NCBI RefSeq assembly: GCF_030149425.1
Contig: NZ_JASBRQ010000078.1
Location: 1-64,000 of the forward strand
DNA: 64,000 bases
From: Maricaulis sp.
GTDB taxonomy: Bacteria; Pseudomonadota; Alphaproteobacteria; Caulobacterales; Maricaulaceae
Direction of reading: 5' to 3'
A program made the position numbers and the translations under genes. Shown piece by piece: positions 53,525 to 62,833 of the stretch (position 1 is the first letter of the stretch; every line of letters starts with the position of its first letter). A model generated the notes under the pieces. It had not been told where the DNA came from. It made no database searches and saw nothing but the letters and a program-made list of their open reading frames with translations.

Positions 53525-55138
53525 ATGTATCAAGTCGAGCTGACGCAATCCTACTTTCCAGCCCAGGGCGGACCGGAACCGGCACCGCTGACGATCGGCG
53601 CCATGTTGCGCCAATCAACAGAGCGCGCACCGGACCAGGCAGCACTGGTCGAGCTCGGCTTTGACGGCCAGCCGGGCCGGTCCTGGAGCTATGCGCAATT
53701 GCTGGCCGAGAGCGAGCGCCTGGCCCGCGCCCTCGCTTCGCGCCATAGCGAAGGGGCCCGGATCGCCGTTTATGCCAATAATACGCCGGAATGGGTCCTG
53801 CTCGAACTCGCCTGCGGTCTCGCCGGCATCACCCTGGTAACGGTCAATCCGGCCTACCAGCCGCGCGAGCTGAAATATGTACTCGAACAGTCCCGGTCCG
53901 AGGCGATCTATTACGTGGCCGAATTCCGCGGCAATCCGATGCAAGAGATCGCCGACAAGGTTTGTGACGAGCTTCCGGCGATCAAGCATCGCATCCTGCT
54001 GACCGATCACGCCGCCATGTATGCGGGTGAGGATACCGGCGAGCTGCGCTCACCCAGCCCGCGCGATCCGGTGCAGATCCAGTACACCTCCGGCACGACA
54101 GGCTTTCCCAAAGGGGCCTTGCTGCACCATCACGGCCTGATCCAGAACGGCTTTGATGCGATGGCCCGCGGCGGCATGCGCCAGGGCGATGTCTTCGTTC
54201 ACCACATGCCGCTCTTCCACACCACAGGCTGCGCCATTCTGGTGCTCGGCGGTCTGGCGACAGGCTGCACCATGCTGCTCGCCCCGGTCTTCGATCCGGG
54301 CATGATCGTTGCGGTGATGGAACGCGAGAAAACCCGCTTTGTGCTCGGCGTACCGACCATGCTGGTTGCTCTGCTCGAGGAAGTGCGCCGCTCCGGCCGG
54401 GACGTGTCCTCGGTGGCCCACATCATGGCCGGCGGGGCCATGGTGCCACCCCAGCTCTGCCGTGACGCCAAGGAGGTGTTCGGCGCCTCGATCCAGATCG
54501 TCTACGGCCAGACGGAAACCTCTCCCGTGCTGACCCAGGCCTGGCATGATGACAGCCTGGAAGACCTGACCGAGACCATCGGTCAGCCGGTGCAGCACAC
54601 CGAGATTTCCATCCAGGACCTGCATACCGGCACCATCCTGCCGATCGGCGAACAGGGCGAGATCTGTGCTCGCGGCTACAGTGTCATGCTCGGCTATAAC
54701 GACAATCCAGAAGCGACGGCGGCGACCATCGACAAGGAGGGGTGGCTGCACACCGGTGATCTCGGGCGCATGGATGCGCGCGGCTATCTCAAGATCACCG
54801 GCCGGGTGAAGGAGATGATTATTCGCGGCGGCGAAAACCTCTTCCCGGCGGAAATCGAGAACGCCATGCTCGAACACCCCGCCATCGCCGAGATCGCCGT
54901 GGTCGGCGTGGCGGACGAAAAATGGGGCGAGCAGGTCGCCTGTTTCTTCCGCACAGGCGAGGACACCGCTCTCAGCGCCGCCGATCTCAAGGCTTTTGTC
55001 CGCGAGCGCCTGTCACCGCAGAAGACACCGGCCTACTGGATCCAGGTTGAGGACTGGCCCCTGACCGGCTCGGGCAAGATCCGCAAGTTCAAACTGGCCG
55101 AAAGCTTCGAGGCCGGCGAGTTTGAACCGCTGAGCTGA
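53525..55138 (+). CDS. AMP-dependent acyl-CoA synthetase (AtuH-like)
   Basis: A 537-residue ANL ligase. IQYTSGTTGFPKGALLHHHG is the P-loop, VYGQTETSPVLTQ is the TE motif, and GWLHTGDLGRMDARGYLKITGRVKEM and TGSGKIRKFKL (A10 Lys) are in place. It makes the CoA ester that feeds the dehydrogenases and carboxylase of the cluster. The family (short/medium-chain, FadD-like) resembles AtuH. It starts 76 bases after the TetR gene behind GGGGAGAA and may be cotranscribed. Confidence 0.88.
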   Translation: MYQVELTQSYFPAQGGPEPAPLTIGAMLRQSTERAPDQAALVELGFDGQPGRSWSYAQLLAESERLARALASRHSEGARIAVYANNTPEWVLLELACGLAGITLVTVNPAYQPRELKYVLEQSRSEAIYYVAEFRGNPMQEIADKVCDELPAIKHRILLTDHAAMYAGEDTGELRSPSPRDPVQIQYTSGTTGFPKGALLHHHGLIQNGFDAMARGGMRQGDVFVHHMPLFHTTGCAILVLGGLATGCTMLLAPVFDPGMIVAVMEREKTRFVLGVPTMLVALLEEVRRSGRDVSSVAHIMAGGAMVPPQLCRDAKEVFGASIQIVYGQTETSPVLTQAWHDDSLEDLTETIGQPVQHTEISIQDLHTGTILPIGEQGEICARGYSVMLGYNDNPEATAATIDKEGWLHTGDLGRMDARGYLKITGRVKEMIIRGGENLFPAEIENAMLEHPAIAEIAVVGVADEKWGEQVACFFRTGEDTALSAADLKAFVRERLSPQKTPAYWIQVEDWPLTGSGKIRKFKLAESFEAGEFEPLS

Positions 55139-55174
55139 CCGGCAATCACGATGCGCGGAAGGGCGGCTGACCCA

Positions 55175-55204
55175 TTGATCTTGCTGGCCTGACGCGGTCA
55201 ATAT
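55175..55204 (+). promoter_or_regulatory. Candidate promoter of the galactoside operon
   Basis: TTGATC at 55175-55180 and CAATAT at 55199-55204 are 18 bases apart. The -10 box lies inside the inverted repeat at 55188-55213. Confidence 0.35.
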
Positions 55205-55213
55205 CGCGTCAGG
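55188..55213. promoter_or_regulatory. Inverted repeat (operator candidate) before galT
   Basis: Perfect 9-base arms CCTGACGCG (55188-55196) and CGCGTCAGG (55205-55213) around 8 bases, ending 18 bases before the galT start. There is no T run, so it is not a terminator for the upstream ligase gene. It overlaps a possible -10 box and is a good repressor-site candidate for the gal operon, although no regulator gene is in the window. Confidence 0.5.
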
Positions 55214-55231
55214 TTCGGCAGGGGGTTGAAC

Positions 55232-56299
55232 ATGCAAAACCGGTTGGCCGGACGAGCGCGCGATTTCTTCCGCCGCGACCACGAGAAGCGCGATGGCCGC
55301 ACCCTCTCGCTCTACGGCTTCAGCCCCCATGAAGGCGAACCCGGTGAGGAATTTACCGATCCGGTCACGGCCAATGCCGAAATGCGCTACCACCCGCTGC
55401 GCCAGGAATGGACACTGTTCGCGCCGCATCGCCAGAACCGCACGTTCAAACCCTCCAAGGCCGCCAACCCGCTCGCCCCGGCCCGGCCCGGCGCACCGGT
55501 CACGGAAATCCCGTTTGCAGACTTCGAACTGGCGGTCTTCGGCAATCGCTTTCCCAGCCTGCACCCGCAAGCGCCTGAACCCGAAGCCGCACCCTGGACC
55601 GCGCGCCCGGCCAGCGGGCACGCCGAGGTCATCGTCTATTCGCCGGAAGATGAGGGCTCACTGGCTACACTCGGACAGGACCGCCGCGTCTTGCTGGTCG
55701 AAGCGCTGATCGACCGCTACCGGCAGCATTATGAGGCCGGCGCTGCCTATGTTCTGCCGTTTGAAAACCGCGGCGAGGCAGTCGGCGTGACCCTGCACCA
55801 TCCGCACGGTCAGATTTACGCCTTCCCGGAGATCCCGGCACCGCAGGCGCGCGCCGAAACCGCCTTTGCCGCCGGTTATGACCTGGAAGCCGAGCGCCGC
55901 GCATGGGGCGCGGATTATGCGGTGAGCGAAGCGGGAGGCCTCTTTGCCTATTGCCCGCCCTGGTCCCGCTTTCCCTTCGAGACCTGGCTGTCAGCAGCGT
56001 CGCGCCAGCCGGGACCATGGGCGTTTTCGGCGGAAGAGGTGGAAGGCCTGGCGCAGCTCCTCGGCGAGATGTCTGCGCGTTATGACACGCTCTTCGACCA
56101 GCCGATGCCCTATATGATGAGCTTTCAGGCCGCCCCCCGAAAGACAGCCGGCCGGTTCCAGTTCAGCGTTCAATTCTACCCGATCCTGCGTGCCGCAGGG
56201 CGGCTGAAATACCTGGCCGGCGTTGAACAATCGACCGGCATTTTCACCGTCGACATCGACCCGCTGACCGCGGCGAAATCCTTGCGCGAGGCGGGCTGA
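55232..56299 (+). CDS. galT: Galactose-1-phosphate uridylyltransferase
   Basis: A 355-residue HIT-superfamily enzyme of the Leloir pathway that exchanges UMP between UDP-glucose and galactose-1-phosphate. The active-site motif GVTLHHPHGQIYAFPEIP contains the uridylylated His of HPH. NRFPSLHP and QFSVQFYPILR are also conserved. The ATG at 55232 follows an AGGGGG site; a TTG six bases upstream is less likely. It is the first gene of a four-gene operon. GalE is not in the window. Confidence 0.92.
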   Translation: MQNRLAGRARDFFRRDHEKRDGRTLSLYGFSPHEGEPGEEFTDPVTANAEMRYHPLRQEWTLFAPHRQNRTFKPSKAANPLAPARPGAPVTEIPFADFELAVFGNRFPSLHPQAPEPEAAPWTARPASGHAEVIVYSPEDEGSLATLGQDRRVLLVEALIDRYRQHYEAGAAYVLPFENRGEAVGVTLHHPHGQIYAFPEIPAPQARAETAFAAGYDLEAERRAWGADYAVSEAGGLFAYCPPWSRFPFETWLSAASRQPGPWAFSAEEVEGLAQLLGEMSARYDTLFDQPMPYMMSFQAAPRKTAGRFQFSVQFYPILRAAGRLKYLAGVEQSTGIFTVDIDPLTAAKSLREAG

Positions 56300-57324
56300 T
56301 GGGCAGTAGCTGGACGCCCGGCCGGGTCAATCTGATCGGCGAATGGATCGATTTCAACGGCGGACACGTGCTGCCGGCTGCCTTGCCGCTGGGCGTTACG
56401 GTGACGCTCCGCGCGGACCATGGCGAGACCGACACGGTGACATCGGCCCAGTTTGACGGCGTCAGCGACGCTGCGCTCGATGCTCCGGCCCGCGGGGATT
56501 GGGCGGACTATGTCTTCGGAGCCCTGCAGGCCGCCCGGCGACAGGGCTGGCTCGATAGCGGGGCCACGGTTTGTCTGGACAGCGACATTCCTGCTGGCGC
56601 GGGCGTCTCATCCTCGGCGGCCGTGACCGTCGGCGTGCTCAAGGCCGCAGCACCGCCCGGCACTGATCCGACCCGTCTTGCCACCTTGGCCCGGGAGGTC
56701 GAGAACCAGTTTGTCGGCGTGCCCTGCGGGATCATGGACCAGATGGCAGTGGCCCATACCGGCCCCGGTGAAGCGCTGGCGCTGGACACGCGCAGCCTGG
56801 GCTTTGAACGCCTGCAGTTTCCGCCGGGCTGGCGCTTCGCGGTGCTTCACTCCGGCGTTGATCGCAAGCTGGCCGATGGCCGTTATAGCGCGCGCCGGGA
56901 TGCCTGCCTGGCAGCGGCCAACACCCTCAAGGTCGATTATTTATGCGACGCCCAGGATCTGACCGCACTGCCACTGGAACTCCAGCCCATAGCGCGCCAC
57001 GTCATCAGCGAGAACGCGCGCACCCTCGATGCCATCACCGCACTCAAGGCGGACGATCACACGCAGTTCGGCGCCCTGATGGAGCAATCGCATGCCTCCC
57101 TGCGTGATGATTTCCGGGTCTCCACACCGGAGATCGACGCACTGGTCGCCAATGCCATCGCCGAAGGCGCCCCCGGCGCACGCCTGACCGGAGCAGGGTT
57201 TGGTGGATGCATTGTGGCCTTCCTGCCCGAAGGTGCGGATGAGACCTGGACCAGAGACCTGCTGGCCCGACACCCCAAGGCCTGGCTTGTCGCCGCGGTT
57301 GGCGGCGCAAAGGAGCGAACATGA
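56299..57324 (+). CDS. galK: Galactokinase
   Basis: A 341-residue GHMP kinase phosphorylating galactose at C1. The substrate motif reads GRVNLIGEWIDFNGGHVLP (usual GRVNLIGEHTDYNGG; the Asp is kept while His-Thr is Trp-Ile). The ATP loop is PAGAGVSSSAAVTVGVL, and CGIMDQMA and LTGAGFGGCIVAF complete the fold. The protein begins only a few residues before the first motif, shorter than most GalK. Its ATG overlaps the galT stop by one base (TGATG). Confidence 0.9.
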   Translation: MGSSWTPGRVNLIGEWIDFNGGHVLPAALPLGVTVTLRADHGETDTVTSAQFDGVSDAALDAPARGDWADYVFGALQAARRQGWLDSGATVCLDSDIPAGAGVSSSAAVTVGVLKAAAPPGTDPTRLATLAREVENQFVGVPCGIMDQMAVAHTGPGEALALDTRSLGFERLQFPPGWRFAVLHSGVDRKLADGRYSARRDACLAAANTLKVDYLCDAQDLTALPLELQPIARHVISENARTLDAITALKADDHTQFGALMEQSHASLRDDFRVSTPEIDALVANAIAEGAPGARLTGAGFGGCIVAFLPEGADETWTRDLLARHPKAWLVAAVGGAKERT

Positions 57325-59381
57325 CCAAGTTGCAGCTGGACGGGGATATCAGCGCGGTGGTCCTGGAACAGGCCGAGACGGGCTCTGTCCACTTCAACTG
57401 GATCGCGCAAAAGGCCCTGGCCGGGATGACCCCGCCCGCGGTGTTCCAGCGCCTTCCGGCAAGTCCCGACATCCCCGCCGGGCCCAGCCTGATGCCCGAA
57501 CATGGGAGCGGGTTTCACGGCATCGCCCAGATCGAGGCGCATTGCACAGCCACGCAGCGGCGCGTGCGGCTGGGCCGGCCGGTGCTTGAAGACAAAGGCA
57601 GTAGCCTATGCGTTACCGCGCGCGACGCGGCGCTCGGGATCGAGGTCGCAACCGCGTTCAGCTTCAGCGGCGATGCGCTTGTTGTGAACACCACACTCAC
57701 ACACACCGGCAACAGCCCGATCGATATTCGCCGAGCCGCAAGCGCCTTGCTGCCGGCACCCGACTGGGCCGCTGAAATCATCACCCATTCGGGAGCCTGG
57801 GGCCGGGAAGGCCATGAAGAGCGGCGCAAATGGGATACCGGCCGGATCGAGCAACTCGGCCGTGGCGGACGCCCCGGTTTTGACGGCGGACCGACCCTCA
57901 GCCTCACAGAACCTGCGGGCTGCGAAATCCGGGGTCGCTGGCTCACCTTGCATCTCGCCTGGTCCGGCCCGTTCACCCTGGCCGCTGAAAGGGCGACCGA
58001 TGGCAGCGCCCAGATCCTGGCGGAGCGGCGTTTTGCGCCGGGCGAGATCCGGCTCAACCCCGGTGCCAGCATGGCGCTACCGGAGGCTATGCTGGCGCTC
58101 TCCGGGACCGGCCGCAATCAGATGCGCACGACACTGAACACGGCCCTGCGCAAGACCGGCCGCACCCTTGTCAGGCCAGTTCATTTCAACACCTGGGAAG
58201 CCCGTTATTTCGAGGTCGATGAAGCGAGCTGCATCGCCCTCGCGAAGGACGCCGCAGCGCTGGGTGCAGAGCGTTTCGTGCTTGATGATGGCTGGTTCAA
58301 GGGCCGCAGGAATGATCAGACCAGCCTGGGAGACTGGACGGTCGACACCGCCCAATTCCCCAACGGGCTTGGCCCGCTGATCGACGCAGTCAAGACGGCG
58401 TGCATGGAGTTTGGCCTGTGGCTGGAGCCGGAAATGGTCAGCCCCGATAGCGATCTTTACCGGGCCCACCCGGACTGGGTGCTGGGCTGGCCAGACGCGC
58501 CGCTGGCGACCGGGCGCAACCAGCTGGTGCTCGACCTGGCTTTGCCGGAGGTCTGCGACCATCTTTTTACCAGCATCGCCGCGCTGCTTGATACCTATGA
58601 AATCGGCTATCTGAAATGGGACTGCAATCGCGATCTCTATCCGGCCACGCGCGACGGCGTTGAACGTCCCGGGGCGCAAACCGAAGCGCTATACAGCCTG
58701 CTCGACCGGCTGCGGGCGGCCTATCCGGTGGAGATTGAAAGCTGCGCCAGTGGCGGCGGCCGTATCGATGCCGGAATTGCCCGCCGGACCGACCGTTTCT
58801 GGGCCAGTGACGCGACTGATGCCATCGACCGGCTCAGGATCCAGCGCGCCGCCGGCCTCATCATGCCGCAGGAGCGCCTCGGCTGCCATGTCGGCCCCAG
58901 CCCCAATCCGATGACCGGTCGCCAGCTCCCCATGAGCTTCCGGGTTTTGGCCGCCTTCTTCGGCCATTTCGGTATCGAGGCCGATCCGGCGCGTTTCAGC
59001 GACACCGAGCGCGCCATCCTGAAGCGCGGCATCGACCTTTACAAAGCCCATCGCCACTGGATGCATGCCGGTCAGCTCGTCATGGCCAGCGATCCGGCCG
59101 ATGATCCGGACGTGCAGATCGTAATCTCGGATGATCAATCCCGGGCGCTTGTCCGCATCATGCGGACAGACACGCCGAAACGCCCGCTGCAACCGCGCTT
59201 GCGCTTGACCGGGCTCGATCATGATACCTGCTACTCCCTGGTAGAATTTGCCCTCGAGGGCGAACCTGTTGAATGGCCATTAGGTGAATACAGCGGTCTC
59301 GGATTGATGACGGAGGGGCTTAACCTCGACCCGGGCCGAGCCTTGACCGGACGGCTGATCTATCTCGAAAGGACAGGCTGA
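57321..59381 (+). CDS. Alpha-galactosidase, GH36
   Basis: A 686-residue retaining glycosidase that releases galactose from alpha-linked galactosides such as raffinose or melibiose. The nucleophile Asp is in GYLKWDCNRDLYPATR and the acid/base Asp in RTDRFWASDATDAIDR. VLDDGWFKGRRNDQTSLGDW binds substrate. CASGGGRIDAGI is also diagnostic. No signal peptide, so it acts on imported oligosaccharides. It overlaps galK by 4 bases (ATGA) and the GH42 gene by one. Confidence 0.92.
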   Translation: MTKLQLDGDISAVVLEQAETGSVHFNWIAQKALAGMTPPAVFQRLPASPDIPAGPSLMPEHGSGFHGIAQIEAHCTATQRRVRLGRPVLEDKGSSLCVTARDAALGIEVATAFSFSGDALVVNTTLTHTGNSPIDIRRAASALLPAPDWAAEIITHSGAWGREGHEERRKWDTGRIEQLGRGGRPGFDGGPTLSLTEPAGCEIRGRWLTLHLAWSGPFTLAAERATDGSAQILAERRFAPGEIRLNPGASMALPEAMLALSGTGRNQMRTTLNTALRKTGRTLVRPVHFNTWEARYFEVDEASCIALAKDAAALGAERFVLDDGWFKGRRNDQTSLGDWTVDTAQFPNGLGPLIDAVKTACMEFGLWLEPEMVSPDSDLYRAHPDWVLGWPDAPLATGRNQLVLDLALPEVCDHLFTSIAALLDTYEIGYLKWDCNRDLYPATRDGVERPGAQTEALYSLLDRLRAAYPVEIESCASGGGRIDAGIARRTDRFWASDATDAIDRLRIQRAAGLIMPQERLGCHVGPSPNPMTGRQLPMSFRVLAAFFGHFGIEADPARFSDTERAILKRGIDLYKAHRHWMHAGQLVMASDPADDPDVQIVISDDQSRALVRIMRTDTPKRPLQPRLRLTGLDHDTCYSLVEFALEGEPVEWPLGEYSGLGLMTEGLNLDPGRALTGRLIYLERTG

Positions 59382-61321
59382 TGCGCCTCGGTGTCTGCTA
59401 CTATCCCGAACACTGGCCGCGCGAACGCTGGGCCGCAGATGCCCGCCAGATGGCCGAGCTGGGCATCAGCCATGTTCGCATCGGCGAGTTTGCCTGGGCC
59501 CGCTTCGAACCGGAACCGGGACGCTATGACTGGGGCTGGTTCGATGACGCCATCGCGACCCTGCACGCCGCCGGCCTGAAACTCATCCTTGGCACCCCCA
59601 CAGCGACCCCGCCGAAATGGCTGGTTGATCGCGACCCGTCCATGCTGGCGGTCGACGCCGATGGCCAGGTCCGCGGCTTTGGCTCGCGGCGGCATTATTG
59701 CTTCTCCAGCGCCAGCTATCGGGCCGAATGCCGGCGCATCGTCACGGCCATGGCGGAGCGCTATGGCGAACATCCCGCCGTGGTGATGTGGCAAACCGAC
59801 AATGAATATGGCTGTCATGACACGGTGGAGAGCTATTCCGGCAGCGCCCGTGAGGCCTTCCGCGACTGGCTGGCAGCCCGCTATGGCGGTGTCGCTACCC
59901 TCAACGCGGCCTGGGGCAATGTCTTCTGGTCGATGGCGTATCGCAGTTTCGACGAAGTCGACCCGCCTGTCGGCACCGTTACCGAACCCAACCCGTCTCA
60001 TGTCGTGGATTATCAGCGCTTTTGTTCCGACCAGGTCGCCAGCTTCAATGCCGAACAAGTCGAGATATTGCGCCGGCTCAGCCCGGGGCGTGAGATCACG
60101 CACAACTTCATGGGCGCCTTCACGGCTTTTGATCATCACAAGGTCGGCGGCGATATCGATCTGGCGACATGGGACAGCTATCCGCTGGGCTTCCTCGATA
60201 TGTCGCCCTTTCCTGAGGACATGAAGCAGCGCTATCTGCGCCAGGGACATCCTGACTTCCAGGCGTTTCACCACGACCTCTATCGTGGCTGTTCGGCCAA
60301 ATGGGGGGTGATGGAACAACAGCCCGGTCCGGTGAACTGGGCCCCGAACAATCCGGCACCGCTCGACGGCATGGTGCGGTTATGGAGCCTTGAAGCGTTT
60401 GCTCACGGCGCTGATCTGGTGAGCTGGTTCCGCTGGCGGCAATGTCCTTACGCGCAGGAACAGATGCATGCAGGCCTGTTGCGGGTCGATGCCGAGCCGG
60501 CTCCGGCATTCGCGGAAGCCAGGGCGGTGGCGCGCGATCTAGAAGCGATCAAGAATGAGGTAACGAAACCCGCCCGGGTGGCGCTGATCTGGTCCTATGA
60601 CGGGCAATGGATTCACCACGCCCAGCCGCAGGGCGCGGGGCTCGACCTTTTACGCCAGAGTTTTGAAACCTACGCGGTCTTGCGGCGTTTGGGCCTCGAC
60701 ATCGACATTGTCTCACCCAGCGCAGAGCTCGGCGATTACGGGATGATCATCCTGCCCGGCCTGCCTCATCTCCCGGATGCGCTGATGGCCAGTCTTAAAT
60801 CCAGTTCTGCGCAGATCGTGGCGCTGTGCCGGACAGGGTCGAAGACGCAGAGTTTCCAGATCCCGTCGAACCTCGCTCCGGGGGCCTTGCAGGACGTGCT
60901 CGACCTCAAGGTCACACGGGTTGAGAGCCTGCGCGAGGGGATTGTTGAACCGGTCGAGATGCACGGCGAGCAGCGGGGTGTGGAACGTTGGCGCGAAGCG
61001 GTGGAAACCACCCTGCCAGCACGGGCGCGCTATGCAGACGGCGAACCGTTCTGGATCCAGGATGGGACGGTGTCCTATCTGGCCGGCTGGCCGCAGACGG
61101 AGCTGCTGGGGCATATCCTCGCCACGCTCGCACTTGAGGCCGGTATCGAGCTGGTGCTCACCCATGAGGATGTACGCTTGCGCAACCTCGGCAATCTCCG
61201 TTTTGCCTTCAATTACGGGCCCGAAGCGGTCAGCCTGTCCGGCATGGCTCCGGACGGCGTCGATTATGTCCTCGGCGGACCGGACCTGGCGCCCGCTGGC
61301 GTGGCGGCCTGGCGCATCTAG
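59381..61321 (+). CDS. Beta-galactosidase, GH42
   Basis: A 646-residue enzyme. The acid/base Glu is in VMWQTDNEYGCHDT and the nucleophile Glu in GVMEQQPGPVNWAPNNPAP, both classic for GH42. The N-terminal MRLGVCYYPEHWPRERW starts the TIM barrel, and a trimerisation domain (about 390-590) and small C-terminal beta domain follow. No signal peptide. It hydrolyses beta-galactosides inside the cell, feeding GalK. TGATG overlap with the GH36 gene. It converges on the symporter gene with a 4-base overlap. Confidence 0.92.
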   Translation: MRLGVCYYPEHWPRERWAADARQMAELGISHVRIGEFAWARFEPEPGRYDWGWFDDAIATLHAAGLKLILGTPTATPPKWLVDRDPSMLAVDADGQVRGFGSRRHYCFSSASYRAECRRIVTAMAERYGEHPAVVMWQTDNEYGCHDTVESYSGSAREAFRDWLAARYGGVATLNAAWGNVFWSMAYRSFDEVDPPVGTVTEPNPSHVVDYQRFCSDQVASFNAEQVEILRRLSPGREITHNFMGAFTAFDHHKVGGDIDLATWDSYPLGFLDMSPFPEDMKQRYLRQGHPDFQAFHHDLYRGCSAKWGVMEQQPGPVNWAPNNPAPLDGMVRLWSLEAFAHGADLVSWFRWRQCPYAQEQMHAGLLRVDAEPAPAFAEARAVARDLEAIKNEVTKPARVALIWSYDGQWIHHAQPQGAGLDLLRQSFETYAVLRRLGLDIDIVSPSAELGDYGMIILPGLPHLPDALMASLKSSSAQIVALCRTGSKTQSFQIPSNLAPGALQDVLDLKVTRVESLREGIVEPVEMHGEQRGVERWREAVETTLPARARYADGEPFWIQDGTVSYLAGWPQTELLGHILATLALEAGIELVLTHEDVRLRNLGNLRFAFNYGPEAVSLSGMAPDGVDYVLGGPDLAPAGVAAWRI

Positions 61322-62757
61322 CGCGGCAGGCCGACAAACTCTTCCCGATTGCCCAACACCAGCCGGTTGTAGACGAGCGCGATGGTGATCGAGGCAATAA
61401 GCGTGATCAGCATCAGGTGGATGTAGTGCAAGGGCGTCCACAGGAAGGTGAAACCGGCATAAAGCACCGTACCCGACAAGACGCCTGTCATGGCCGCGCC
61501 GGCACCGACATTGCGGAAGACCAGCCCGACGATAAAGGCCGACAGGATCGGCATCGACAACAGGCCGAAGAGTTGCTGCACCAGGTTGATGATGCTCTCA
61601 GCGCTTTGATAGATCGGGACCAGCGCGATCGAGCTGGCGACAAAGCCCAGCGTGATGATCATGTTCATGCGGCCGACATTCGGTGTTGAATCGAAATAGC
61701 TCTCATGAATGTCGAGCACGTAGAGCGTGGTCGAGGAGTTCAGGACCGAGTTGAAACTGGTCAGGACCGCTGCAGCAATCATGGCGGCGAAGGCGCCGGA
61801 CAGCCAGGGCGGCAGCACTGCAGCGACAATCTGGCCGTAAGCCGCGTCACCGACATCGCCGAACAGCTTGTAGGCCGCAATGCCCGGGATCACCACGATC
61901 GCCGGGACGATCAGCAAGCGGATACCGGCCGCCGCGAGCACGCCCTTCTGGGCCTCTTTCAGGCTCTTCGCCGCCATGGCACGCTGGGTAATGGTCTGAT
62001 TGGTGCTCCAGTAAAAAATCTGGATGAAGATCATCCCGGTGAGCAGGGTATGCCAGGGAATGGGCGAGTCATTATCACCGACCAGGGTCAGCCGTTCGGC
62101 GGGAATGCCCGAGAAGTCAAAATCGATGGCTTTCAAGGCCAGGACCACCACCAGGACCGCGACACCAAGCACGCCAACGCCTGAAATCGCATCCGACACG
62201 GCGACCGCACGCAGGCCCCCGAAAACCGCATAGGCCGAGCCGATCAGCGCCAGGGGTATGGCGAAAGTGAGGATCGGCCAGTCCACTCCGAACATGGATT
62301 TGAGGAATAGCGAGCCGGTGTAGAGCATCACGGGCAGGAAGACGATGACATTGCCCGCAAGGAAGAGAAAGGCAATCAAGGCCCTGATATTCTTATCGTT
62401 ATAACGCTGCCCCAGAAGCTCCGTCGTGGTCCGGCAGTTATTCTTGTAATAGATGGGTAGGAAGACAAAGGCGAGGATGATCAACCCGGCGACGGCGGCA
62501 AGCTCCCACCAGGCGAGCAGCAGCATCTGATTGCCGTTCATGCCCACAAGCTGGTCCGTCGACAGATTGGTCAGCGTGATCGAACCCGCCACCAGGATCC
62601 AGCCCAGACTCCGGCCGGCCAGGAAATACTCGCTTTCATCGTCCGTCGCCGTCTTCTTCATCGCCGAGACCCGCCACCAGGTCAGCGCCCCGATGGCTAT
62701 GGTAAGCGCAGCGAAAATACCCAGCTGCAACGGATCGAGCGCGAATGAATCGGTCAT
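61318..62757 (-). CDS. Sodium:solute symporter (SSS family, probable sugar transporter)
   Basis: A 479-residue inner-membrane protein with about 12-13 hydrophobic helices. SLGWILVAGSITLTNLSTDQLVGMNG and VFGGLRAVAVSDAISGVGVL are SSS/SGLT signatures, and WSTNQTITQRAMAAKSLKEAQKG matches sugar symporters of the vSGLT type. It is convergent to the galactosidase operon and probably imports galactose or galactosides with Na+. The ATG has a GGGGGAG ribosome site. The 76-base gap before it carries its promoter, or it is cotranscribed with the upstream hydrolase. Confidence 0.87.
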   Translation of the reverse strand: MTDSFALDPLQLGIFAALTIAIGALTWWRVSAMKKTATDDESEYFLAGRSLGWILVAGSITLTNLSTDQLVGMNGNQMLLLAWWELAAVAGLIILAFVFLPIYYKNNCRTTTELLGQRYNDKNIRALIAFLFLAGNVIVFLPVMLYTGSLFLKSMFGVDWPILTFAIPLALIGSAYAVFGGLRAVAVSDAISGVGVLGVAVLVVVLALKAIDFDFSGIPAERLTLVGDNDSPIPWHTLLTGMIFIQIFYWSTNQTITQRAMAAKSLKEAQKGVLAAAGIRLLIVPAIVVIPGIAAYKLFGDVGDAAYGQIVAAVLPPWLSGAFAAMIAAAVLTSFNSVLNSSTTLYVLDIHESYFDSTPNVGRMNMIITLGFVASSIALVPIYQSAESIINLVQQLFGLLSMPILSAFIVGLVFRNVGAGAAMTGVLSGTVLYAGFTFLWTPLHYIHLMLITLIASITIALVYNRLVLGNREEFVGLPR

Positions 62758-62833
62758 GAAAATCTCCCCCGGGCGAACCGTGGAGAATTTCCGCGCCCTT
62801 CACAAGGTGATGCAGCAAGAGATCTGTTGGGCG

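Noticed and set aside
55188-55213. Terminator of the acyl-CoA synthetase gene
   Set aside because: The inverted repeat is strong but has an 8-base centre and no following T run on either strand, and it sits in the galT promoter region.
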